Of a DNA stretch of 6,051 nucleotides, positions 1 to 5,921 are shown in pieces. The notes under the pieces were generated by a model. It was not told the DNA's origin. It did not search any database and saw only the letters and a program-made list of their open reading frames with translations. The DNA comes from an uncultured Archangium sp. GTDB lineage: Bacteria; Myxococcota; Myxococcia; Myxococcales; Myxococcaceae. Each line of letters starts with the position of its first letter. Within the stretch, counting starts at the first letter, position 1. The stretch is taken from assembly GCA_937875615.1 (NCBI GenBank), contig CALNBU010000699.1, positions 1-6,051 on the forward strand, in the 5' to 3' direction. The translations under genes and the position numbers were made by a program.

Positions 1-6
1 ACAGCA

Positions 7-30
7 GCGCCGCCGTCAGCGCGGCGGCGC
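7..30. repeat. GC-rich inverted repeat (9-bp stem)
   Basis: GCGCCGCCG at 7-15 is perfectly complementary to CGGCGGCGC at 22-30, with a 6-nt loop. It would form a very stable hairpin. No T-run follows on either strand, so it is not a typical intrinsic terminator. It may be a transcript-end structure of a gene lying to the left, or a by-product of high GC content. Confidence 0.4.
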
Positions 31-118
31 GAAGGGGCGGGGCGGGCTCGGAGCACGGGCGCATACGCACCACCTTGCTAGGAGGTGCCCTGCGCGGAGT
101 AAAGGCGCGCGGCGACGT

Positions 119-129
119 TGCGTCACGCA
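119..129. repeat. 11-bp palindrome TGCGTCACGCA
   Basis: TGCGT and ACGCA flank a single central C, giving a perfect two-fold symmetric site about 118 bp before the rplC start. Symmetry of this size suits a dimeric DNA-binding regulator, but no specific regulator can be named, and such short palindromes arise by chance in GC-rich DNA. Confidence 0.25.
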
Positions 130-232
130 GCGGAGACTGCTAGGGCGCGCCGCTCCTGTCATCCTGGCAGGGCCTACCCGCTGGCGGCGGTCACCGCCCC
201 GGACCAATGGCGCACGGCGCTATGTCCGAGAG

Positions 233-238
233 AAGGAG
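233..238 (+). promoter_or_regulatory. Shine-Dalgarno site of rplC
   Basis: AAGGAG lies 8 nt before the ATG at 247. This strong, well-spaced site decides the start: L3 homology begins here (MSKGLIGKKVGMTQIF), while the open frame continues upstream to a TTG at 118 without L3-like sequence. Confidence 0.85.
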
Positions 239-246
239 CAGTCACA

Positions 247-921
247 ATGTCGAAGGGTCTCATCGGCAAGAAGGTCGGCATGACGCAGATCTTCAACGAA
301 GAAGGCAACGTCATCCCGGTCACCGTCATCGACACCTCGTCGCTCGAGGTGGTCGGCAAGCGCACGCTGGCGAAGGACAAGTACACCGCGGTCATCTTCG
401 GTCTGGTCGACGCGAAGGAAAAGCACCTCACCAAGGCGCAGGCCGGCAGCTTCAAGAAGGCGGGCGCCAAGCCCAAGCGCATCGTGCGCGAGTTCCGCGT
501 CGACGAGGCCGAGCTGGCCACGTTCAACGTGGGTGACGTGGTGAAGGTCGACGCGCTCTTCAAGAAGGGCGAACTGGTCGACGTCACCGGCATCACCAAG
601 GGCCGCGGCTTCCAGGGCGTGGTGAAGAAGTGGAACTTCCGCGGCTTCGGGCAGACGCACGGTACGCACGAGTACCGCAAGCACCCCGGCGCCATCGGCC
701 AGCGCAAGACGCCCGGCCGCGTGTACCCGAACAAGAAGCTGCCCGGGCACTACGGCGTGGATCAGGTCACCACGCAGAACCTGGAGATCGCCGCGCTGCA
801 CCCCGAGCAGAACCTCATCCTGGTGAAGGGTGGCGTCGCGGGCCCGAACAACGGCCTGGTCACGGTGTCCCCGGCGGTCAAGAGCGCGCTGCGCGCGGCG
901 CACAAGGCGGCGAAGAAGTAA
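247..921 (+). CDS. rplC: 50S ribosomal protein L3
   Basis: L3 is a core protein of the large ribosomal subunit. It binds 23S rRNA early in assembly and reaches toward the peptidyl-transferase centre. The 224-residue product is slightly longer than the roughly 205-215 residues usual in bacteria, through a Lys/Ala-rich C-terminal tail. Family hallmarks are the N-terminal GLIGKKVGMTQIF block, the DVTGITKGRGFQGVVKKWNF block (about 112-131), THG at 137-139, GQRKTPGRV at 151-159, KLPGHYG at 164-170, and NLILVKGGVAGP near the end. Lys154 occupies the position of E. coli Gln150, the residue methylated by PrmB, so that modification is not expected. The gene is isolated: no rpsJ upstream, and a terminator rather than rplD follows. 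It is either a relocated sole copy or a second L3; the window cannot decide. Confidence 0.97.
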   Translation: MSKGLIGKKVGMTQIFNEEGNVIPVTVIDTSSLEVVGKRTLAKDKYTAVIFGLVDAKEKHLTKAQAGSFKKAGAKPKRIVREFRVDEAELATFNVGDVVKVDALFKKGELVDVTGITKGRGFQGVVKKWNFRGFGQTHGTHEYRKHPGAIGQRKTPGRVYPNKKLPGHYGVDQVTTQNLEIAALHPEQNLILVKGGVAGPNNGLVTVSPAVKSALRAAHKAAKK

Positions 922-946
922 CGCCTCCTCCGCGCTCCTGAGGTGC

Positions 947-988
947 GACGGCCCGCTCCCCTCTGAGGGAAGCGGGCCGTCTGCTTTT
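947..988 (+). terminator. Intrinsic terminator after rplC
   Basis: GACGGCCCGCT plus CCC pairs with GGG plus AGCGGGCCGTC around a short loop, a stem of about 14 bp with one bulge, followed by TGCTTTT. It begins 25 nt after the rplC stop. It marks rplC as the end of its transcript and separates it from the membrane-protein operon downstream. Confidence 0.85.
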
Positions 989-1081
989 CCCGACCATCGA
1001 TAAACTTTTGAAAAAAGGCGTGTACGACGTGGCCGCACGTCGTGTTAAGCCGCCCAGCCTTTGAAGGGCAAGTCGCTCAAC
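989..1081 (+). promoter_or_regulatory. Leader of the beta-barrel/TPR operon with palindrome
   Basis: This interval lies between the rplC terminator and the first barrel gene, so it should contain the promoter of the downstream operon. An AT-rich patch (998-1016) includes TTGAAA (1008-1013), a possible -35 element. I find no convincing -10 at normal spacing and no GG-N10-GC sigma-54 pattern. A perfect 7-bp inverted repeat, ACGACGT (1024-1030) and ACGTCGT (1037-1043) with a 6-nt spacer, follows. It could be an operator or an RNA hairpin in the 5' leader. Confidence 0.4.
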
Positions 1082-1088
1082 GAGGTGA
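1082..1088 (+). promoter_or_regulatory. Shine-Dalgarno site of the first barrel gene
   Basis: GAGGTGA matches the anti-Shine-Dalgarno sequence and sits 10 nt before the ATG at 1099. This favours 1099 over the in-frame GTG at 1042, because only the 1099 start places the signal peptide at the N-terminus. Confidence 0.7.
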
Positions 1089-1098
1089 GCCAGAGGTT

Positions 1099-1929
1099 AT
1101 GACGCGCAAAACACTCCTGATGTTGGGCTGCGTGGTGCTGACAAGCTCCAGCGCGGCGTTCGCTGCTGAAGAAGAAGATGAAGGCGAGCTGGTCGAGAAG
1201 ATCGTGGTGCGAAACCGCCTCTTCTCCGTGGCCAATCGCTTCGAGCTGGGCGTCAACGCTGGCTTCGGGCTGCTCTCGCGCATGACGGACACCTATGTGT
1301 TGAACGCGTCGGTGGCGTACAACATCCTGGAGTGGCTGGCGCTGGAGGTCCGCGGCGGCTGGGCGCTGGGCGGCCTGACCTCGGTGGCGCGGGCCATCCA
1401 GGACGACTACTCGGCGTCGGGCACTGCGTCCGACGCGTCCGACGCCTGGCAGATGACCGGCCACGGGGTGCTGGGGCTCCGCTTCCAGCCCATCTACGGC
1501 AAGCTCAACCTCTTCGGTGAGGGCTCGCTGCACTTCCAGTTCTACCTCTGGGTGGGCGGCGGCGTGACGGGGCTGCGCAAGGAGTCGCTGGTGGCCTGCG
1601 CGGGCGGCAGCAGCAGCTGCACCCAGTGGCTGGCGGGCGGGCGTCAGGGCGCCTCCCCGTTCACCTTCGATGGGGACACCTCGGGGACGTTCAACAAGAT
1701 CAGCCCCCTGGGTTCGCTGGCGCTGGGCTTCCGCTTCCTCTTCGGCCGCGAGGCCGACCACAGCTTCAAGCTGGAGGCGCGGAGCTGGAGCTTCCTCGAT
1801 TCGTATCTGGTGGGCATCACCAAGAACCAGGTCAGCGAAGCCAACCCGACGGGTGGTGGCACGGAGGCGCCAGGCGTTGGCCTGACCAACGTGATGACCA
1901 TCGATCTCGGCTACGCCTTTATCTTCTAA
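1099..1929 (+). CDS. Outer-membrane beta-barrel protein (myxobacterial type, GltA/GltB/NfsA-like)
   Basis: The 276-residue precursor has a clear Sec signal peptide: basic MTRK, a hydrophobic core, and likely cleavage after AFA near residue 22. The mature chain starts with an acidic patch (EEEDEGE, 24-30). The segment RNRLFSVANRFELGVNAGFGLLSR (split here: RNRLFSVANRFEL, 38-50, then GVNAGFGLL) resembles the entry to the myxobacterial outer-membrane beta-barrel family (TIGR04565 type). Alternating hydrophobic/polar strands with glycines fill the rest, and it ends in AFIF, a C-terminal aromatic signal for BAM-mediated insertion. Two cysteines (167, 174) sit in a Gly/Ser-rich stretch, probably an exposed loop. 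It is the first gene of a compact operon with a second barrel and a TPR protein, the arrangement of M. xanthus gltABC and nfsABC. Membership in that complex is inference; barrel identity is well supported. Confidence 0.85.
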   Translation: MTRKTLLMLGCVVLTSSSAAFAAEEEDEGELVEKIVVRNRLFSVANRFELGVNAGFGLLSRMTDTYVLNASVAYNILEWLALEVRGGWALGGLTSVARAIQDDYSASGTASDASDAWQMTGHGVLGLRFQPIYGKLNLFGEGSLHFQFYLWVGGGVTGLRKESLVACAGGSSSCTQWLAGGRQGASPFTFDGDTSGTFNKISPLGSLALGFRFLFGREADHSFKLEARSWSFLDSYLVGITKNQVSEANPTGGGTEAPGVGLTNVMTIDLGYAFIF

Positions 1930-1948
1930 GCGAGAGGCACCGTTCAAC

Positions 1949-3058
1949 ATGCTTTCCCTTCGTGACTCTTTGTTCATCGCGGCGCTGCTCAACGCGGCCG
2001 CCGCTCCGTTGGCGTTCGCCGCGCCGACGCCGGGTGACGCTCCGGTGCTGCTGGCGCAGGCCACGCCGTCCGACGACGACGACGAAGATGAAGACGACGC
2101 GCCCGCGGCGGCCACGCCGGCGAGCGACGAGCCCACCAGCGCCTCCGACGCGCCGGCCGCCAGTCCGGCCAGCCCCGCGGCAGAGGGCTCGGCGCCCACG
2201 TCTTCGGCTCAGGCGCAGCAGCTCGTCTCCGGCGCGCCGCTCTTCAACCCGAACGTGAAGGTGCACGTGATCGAGAAGAAGCCCTACACCGACAAGGGCA
2301 CCTTCGAGATCGCGATCTACCCGGCGGCCGTGCAGATCAACGGCAAGTTCACGCAGACCATCGGGTCCTTCGGCAGCCTCATCTACCACCTGCAGGAGAA
2401 CTTCGCGCTGCAGATCACCGGTGGCTACAACTGGTGGAACGTCGAGTCGGGCTTCAACGGCGAGCTGGTCGAGAAGTACCGCGTCGAGGCGCAGGCCGCG
2501 ACCTCGCTGCTGTGGACCTGGGCCGCGCTCGGCGGCGTCGAGGTGACTCCCTTCAACGGCAAGTTCGTGCTCTTCGACGGCATCCTGGGCCGCTTCAGCT
2601 TCATCATCAACGGTGGCCTCGGCGCCGGCGGCACGCGCCACCAGCTCAAGCCGCAGACCACCCGCGCTGACGGCGTGGTGAGCGAGGCCACCTACGGCGA
2701 CACCGGCGTGAAGTTCATGGGCTCGATCGGCGCTGGCTTCAAGGTGCAGCTCGGCGAGCACGTGGCCATCCGGCTCGAGGTTCGCGACGTGGTCTACACC
2801 GCGCGCATGGAGACCGTGAATGGTTGCAGCCTGACGGATCTGACCGCGATGGACGCCGCGGTGATCGGCGGTCGGGAGCCCAACACCGTGACCGGTCTCA
2901 GCACGGGGTGTCTGTCTGACAGCTTCAGCGGGGTTCGTGAGGAAGACGGGTACCGACACTCGTCCGACGCCAAGCTGGCGAAGAACCTCGTGCAGACGCA
3001 GAGCTCCGACGTGTTGAACAACGTCGGCCTCTACGCGGGCGTCTCGTTCATCTTCTAA
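1949..3058 (+). CDS. Outer-membrane beta-barrel protein with acidic linker (GltB/NfsB-like)
   Basis: This 369-residue precursor has a signal peptide with probable cleavage near residue 24 (after AFA). A low-complexity Ala/Pro/Ser/Asp linker follows (about 25-90), including a nine-residue Asp/Glu run at 42-50. The barrel spans roughly 100-369: amphipathic strands such as FEIAIYPAAVQING, FALQITGGYNWW and HVAIRLEVRDVVYTA, with a C-terminal VSFIF beta-signal. Cys293 and Cys321 are the only cysteines and flank a long polar segment that could be a disulfide-closed loop. The gene starts 19 nt after the previous stop behind a modest GAGAGG site (1932-1937), so the two barrels are probably co-transcribed. 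By position and architecture it matches the second barrel of Glt/Nfs-type outer-membrane complexes. Detailed orthology needs alignment. Confidence 0.83.
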   Translation: MLSLRDSLFIAALLNAAAAPLAFAAPTPGDAPVLLAQATPSDDDDEDEDDAPAAATPASDEPTSASDAPAASPASPAAEGSAPTSSAQAQQLVSGAPLFNPNVKVHVIEKKPYTDKGTFEIAIYPAAVQINGKFTQTIGSFGSLIYHLQENFALQITGGYNWWNVESGFNGELVEKYRVEAQAATSLLWTWAALGGVEVTPFNGKFVLFDGILGRFSFIINGGLGAGGTRHQLKPQTTRADGVVSEATYGDTGVKFMGSIGAGFKVQLGEHVAIRLEVRDVVYTARMETVNGCSLTDLTAMDAAVIGGREPNTVTGLSTGCLSDSFSGVREEDGYRHSSDAKLAKNLVQTQSSDVLNNVGLYAGVSFIF

Positions 3059-3075
3059 ACAAGGCACGCACCATC

Positions 3076-4608
3076 ATGAAGCGTACGCTCTCTCTTCTCG
3101 CAGTGCTCGCGGCCACGGTGGCCGGCGCGCAGGACCTCGCCACCTACAACCGCGCGCTGTCGGCCTACAACGGCGGCTCCTTCGAAGACTCGGCGCGGTT
3201 GTTCTTCGACGTCTCGAACACCACCACCGACGCGGAGCTCAAGAACAAGGCCGACTACTACCTCGCGTCCTCGTTCAAGCGGCTGAACCTGCCGTTCACC
3301 GCGTTCATCTACTTCACGCCCATCGTGCAGGCGGGGCCGCAGCACCCGTTCCACCTCAAGTCGGTGGAGGCGCTGCTGGAGCTGCAGGAGATCCTGAAGG
3401 ACGACTTCCTCATCCCCTCCACGTTGAACAACTTCTACGACCGCTACGCCGACGCGTGGGCCACGCTGCCGCTGGAGGTGCTGGCGCGCATCAACTACCT
3501 CATCGGCCGCATCTCCCATCGCAAGGGCAAGCTCGAGGAGGCGCAGCAGTTCCTGGAGGCGGTGCCCACCACCTCGGCCTTCTACGCGAAGTCGCAGTAC
3601 CTGCTGGGCATCACCCTGGCTGACCCGCGCTTCCCGGCGTCCGATGAGGCGGGTCGCGCGCGCAACGCGGAGGCGGCCATCGCCGTCTTCGAGGGTGTGC
3701 TGAAGCCTCGCGGCAACCAGCACGACTACAAGGACATCCAGCACCTCACCTACCTCGCGCTGGGCCGCGCCAACTACAACGTGGGCCAGTACGAGCGGGC
3801 GACGCAGTGGTACGAGAAGGTCCCCCGCTTCTCGAAGTACTGGGACCAGTCGCTCTTCGAGAACGGTTTCGCCCGCTTCCAGAACGACGACTTTGGCGGC
3901 GCGCTGGGCTCTCTGCAGGGCCTCTACGCCCCGCAGTTCGCCGGCGCCTTCCAGCCGGAGTCGTGGATCCTCACCGCCACCACCTACTACTTCTCCTGCC
4001 TCTACGAGGAGTCGAAGTCGTCGCTGCTGGAGTACGAGAAGATCTATCTCCCGATGGCGGAGAAGCTGCGCCCGTTGGTGGAGGACGAGCAGCGCGATCT
4101 GCCCGACTACTTCAAGCTGGTGAACGTGACGGAGAGCGCCGAGGTGCCGAAGGCGGTGCTGAACTGGGTGCGCACCAACGAGCGCATGCTGGGCGTGTTC
4201 AGCATGCTCAAGGAGATCGACGCAGAGAAGGTCAGCATCGACTCCCGGCAGGCGTGGAAGTCGGCGCGGCTCTCGCCGGAGCTCATCACCTACCTCGACA
4301 CCAACCGCGGCACGCTGGAGAAGGTCGCCGGGCAGACCGCGAAGTCGCGTCTCAACGAGGCGTACCGCACGGTGAAGGGCTTCGGAGACCAGGTGGAGAT
4401 CATCCGCTTCGAGATCGCGAAGGCCGAGAAGGAGTTCGCGGAGATCGGCGTCGACGGGCAGAAGCTGCTCGACGCGCAGGACCTCTTCCGCCCCGTGATG
4501 CCCGCGGAGGACTGGAACTACTGGACCTTCGAGGGGGAGTTCTGGCGCGACGAGATCGGTTACTACCAGTACACCCTCAAGCGCGGCTGCCCTGAGCAGA
4601 CGAACTGA
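3076..4608 (+). CDS. Periplasmic TPR-like protein (GltC/NfsC-like)
   Basis: The 510-residue precursor starts with a short signal peptide (MKRTLSLLAVLAATVAGA, cleavage near residue 18 before Gln). No lipobox cysteine is seen, so a soluble or peripheral periplasmic protein is expected. Helical repeats of TPR type are visible at about 21-72, 135-180, 195-212, 222-250 and 257-285 (for example LALGRANYNVGQYERATQWYEKVP). The second half is helical and less repeat-like, with Lys/Glu-rich, coiled-coil-prone sequence near 410-460. It ends in a distinctive aromatic block, WNYWTFEGEFWRDEIGYYQYTL (480-501; split: WNYWTFEGEFW then RDEIGYYQYTL), and a C-terminal Cys505. It begins 17 nt after the second barrel gene with only a weak AAGG site. 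The pairing with two barrels is the gltABC/nfsABC order, so it probably bridges the barrels to other periplasmic parts. That role is inferred. Confidence 0.8.
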   Translation: MKRTLSLLAVLAATVAGAQDLATYNRALSAYNGGSFEDSARLFFDVSNTTTDAELKNKADYYLASSFKRLNLPFTAFIYFTPIVQAGPQHPFHLKSVEALLELQEILKDDFLIPSTLNNFYDRYADAWATLPLEVLARINYLIGRISHRKGKLEEAQQFLEAVPTTSAFYAKSQYLLGITLADPRFPASDEAGRARNAEAAIAVFEGVLKPRGNQHDYKDIQHLTYLALGRANYNVGQYERATQWYEKVPRFSKYWDQSLFENGFARFQNDDFGGALGSLQGLYAPQFAGAFQPESWILTATTYYFSCLYEESKSSLLEYEKIYLPMAEKLRPLVEDEQRDLPDYFKLVNVTESAEVPKAVLNWVRTNERMLGVFSMLKEIDAEKVSIDSRQAWKSARLSPELITYLDTNRGTLEKVAGQTAKSRLNEAYRTVKGFGDQVEIIRFEIAKAEKEFAEIGVDGQKLLDAQDLFRPVMPAEDWNYWTFEGEFWRDEIGYYQYTLKRGCPEQTN

Positions 4609-4653
4609 GACTCGGGCGTCGGGTGGTTGGGTTTGCAGAGTCTGGGAAGGAGT

Positions 4654-4683
4654 GGCCCGACAGGTTTCGGGTGCTCTTTTTTT
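4654..4683 (+). terminator. Candidate intrinsic terminator or attenuator
   Basis: CCCGA (4656-4660) pairs with TCGGG (4667-4671) around a 6-nt loop, with a possible extra G-T pair. A 7-T run (4677-4683) follows after a few bases. The stem is short but the T-run is the best in the window. It lies between the first TPR gene and the next one, so it may end or attenuate the barrel operon. Two upstream TCGGG copies (4612-4616, 4619-4623) could pair with the same CCCGA and prevent the hairpin. Confidence 0.5.
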
Positions 4684-4696
4684 CAATCGGAACCGC

Positions 4697-4701
4697 AGGA
4701 G
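4697..4701 (+). promoter_or_regulatory. Shine-Dalgarno site of the second TPR gene
   Basis: AGGAG lies 5 nt before the ATG at 4707. It supports that start over the in-frame GTG at 4623, whose extra 28 codons would precede the signal peptide and run through the putative terminator. Confidence 0.7.
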
Positions 4702-4706
4702 CGCAG

Positions 4707-5921
4707 ATGAAGCTCGTAGTTCGAATGATGACGTTGGCGGCCGTGGGGCTTGGTCTTGGCGCTACGCCTGCGCTCGCTCAGGCCAAGAAGAAGGGCGCGA
4801 AGCCCGCCGCGGCCAAAGCCGTGGCCAAGACGGCGGAGAAGCCCGCGAAGCCCGGCCCCGGCCAGGACGCCGCGGCGGCGAAGCCGGTGGCTCCGAAGGC
4901 CGCGGAGATCGAGAAGGAGGCCATCGCCGACAAGAAGCGCGATGAGCAGATCGAGGCCGCCAAGCGGATCATCCCCAAGATTGAAGACGGCAACCCGCAG
5001 AAGGCCGACCTCCTGTTCCAGCTTTCCGAGCTGTACTGGGAGAAGTCGCAGTTCCTCAACCGCAAGGAGATGTTGGCCTACTTCCAGGCGCAGGAAGACG
5101 CCGAGGCGCGGCGCAACCGTGGCGAGAAGGTCACCGACCCCAAGGAGGATCACCGCGAGTCGGAGCTCTACCGCAGCGAGACCATGCGGCTGTACGAGAC
5201 CATCCTGCGCGAGTACCCCACCTACGAGCGCAAGGATGAGGTGCTCTTCAACCTCGCGAAGAACCAGTACGACACCGGCAAGCGCGACCAGGCGATCAAG
5301 CGCTACGAGGAGTTGCTCAAGAGCTACCCCGGCAGCCGCTTCGTGGCCGACACCTACATCGAGCTCGGCAACCACTACTTCGAGGTGGCGAACGTCCTCG
5401 AGAAGGCCCGCACCTACTACGAGAAGGCCTACGCCTCGACCAACCCGCGCATCAAGAGCTACGCGCTCTACAAGTTGGCGTGGTGTGACTTCAACGCCGG
5501 CGACCATGAGAAGGCGCTCGCGAAGCTGCAGCAGACCATCGAGTTCGCGGAGAAGCAGGGCAAGCGCGACCGGGCCTTCAGCGATCTGAAGAACGAGGCG
5601 TTGGGCGACTCCGTGCGCATGTTCGTGCAGCTCAACCGCGCCGACGACGCCATCGCCTACTTCAAGGCGCACGCGGGCAAGAAAAAGCAGATCAATCTCA
5701 CCGGGAAGCTCGCCTATGCGCTCGCCGACGCCGGTCATCACGACAACGCCATCAAGTCGTTCCGCTACCTGCTCAACGACAGCCCGGTGGCCGAGTCGGC
5801 GCCCGACTGGCGGATGTTGGCCACCTCCTCGCGGATCTGCCGGTTGAGCTCCGCGATCTGGCTCTGGATCCGCTGCATCTCGGGATACTGCGGCTTGAAG
5901 GTGGCCAGCTTCTGCTGGTAA
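4707..5921 (+). CDS. Periplasmic TPR protein, 3'-truncated at a junction near 5810 (GltD/GltE/NfsD-like)
   Basis: A signal peptide (cleavage near residue 24 after ALA, no lipobox Cys) leads into a Lys/Ala/Pro-rich linker (25-66) and then TPR-type repeats. The block at about 80-125 (RIIPKIEDGNPQKADLLFQL, then SELYWEKSQF) and helix pairs at about 158-208, 211-244, 248-283, 296-322 and 333-356 are typical tandem TPRs. The last family-like residues are NDSPVAESAPDW (357-368). From about residue 369 the frame reads through antisense of another gene to a chance stop at 5921; those ~36 residues (rich in Ser, Cys, Trp) are not native. The full protein was probably much longer. It lies 98 nt after the GltC-like gene on the same strand. 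By context it may be a periplasmic partner of the same complex, such as the TPR proteins GltD/GltE or NfsD. TPR identity is secure; orthology is tentative. Confidence 0.8.
   Translation: MKLVVRMMTLAAVGLGLGATPALAQAKKKGAKPAAAKAVAKTAEKPAKPGPGQDAAAAKPVAPKAAEIEKEAIADKKRDEQIEAAKRIIPKIEDGNPQKADLLFQLSELYWEKSQFLNRKEMLAYFQAQEDAEARRNRGEKVTDPKEDHRESELYRSETMRLYETILREYPTYERKDEVLFNLAKNQYDTGKRDQAIKRYEELLKSYPGSRFVADTYIELGNHYFEVANVLEKARTYYEKAYASTNPRIKSYALYKLAWCDFNAGDHEKALAKLQQTIEFAEKQGKRDRAFSDLKNEALGDSVRMFVQLNRADDAIAYFKAHAGKKKQINLTGKLAYALADAGHHDNAIKSFRYLLNDSPVAESAPDWRMLATSSRICRLSSAIWLWIRCISGYCGLKVASFCW

Larger units (their letters stand above)
1..246. other. GC-rich leader upstream of rplC, no supported gene
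   Basis: This stretch precedes the ribosomal protein gene and holds no coding region I can support. Plus frame 1 is closed by a TAG at 79-81 and frame 3 by a TAG near 148-150. Frame 2 is open, but its translation is an arginine/glycine-rich string unlike a real protein. The first ~60 bases could be the tail of a gene lying to the left, but no family is recognisable. The region holds two inverted repeats, listed separately. TTGCTA (75-80) followed after 17 nt by AGTAAA (98-103) is the nearest thing to a sigma-70 promoter and is a poor match. No rpsJ, the usual upstream neighbour of rplC, is present. Confidence 0.5.

Noticed and set aside
118..246. N-terminal extension of L3 to a TTG at 118
   Set aside because: The extra residues are not L3-like, and a strong AAGGAG lies 8 nt before the ATG at 247 where family homology starts.
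1042..1098. Upstream GTG start for the first barrel gene
   Set aside because: It would put 19 residues before a proper signal peptide and overlap the palindrome; 1099 has a good GAGGTGA site.
2072..2098. GAC/GAA repeat as a DNA microsatellite
   Set aside because: It is best explained as codons for the Asp/Glu run in the barrel linker; the repeat is short and mixed.
1045..3067. Two long minus-strand open frames opposite the barrel genes
   Set aside because: They are low-complexity antisense translations (for example long Ser runs opposite the Asp codons); the plus frames show signal peptides and beta-barrel features.
3055..4686. 543-residue minus-strand open frame opposite the GltC-like gene
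   Set aside because: Its translation is a Leu/Val/Arg/Glu-rich mirror of the plus-strand gene, as is common in GC-rich coding DNA. The plus frame has a signal peptide, TPRs and operon spacing.
5811..5921. Plus-strand continuation of the TPR protein as a genuine C-terminus
   Set aside because: The residues are not TPR-like (rich in Ser, Cys and Trp), and the same DNA reads clear Wzc/GumC-family sequence on the minus strand.
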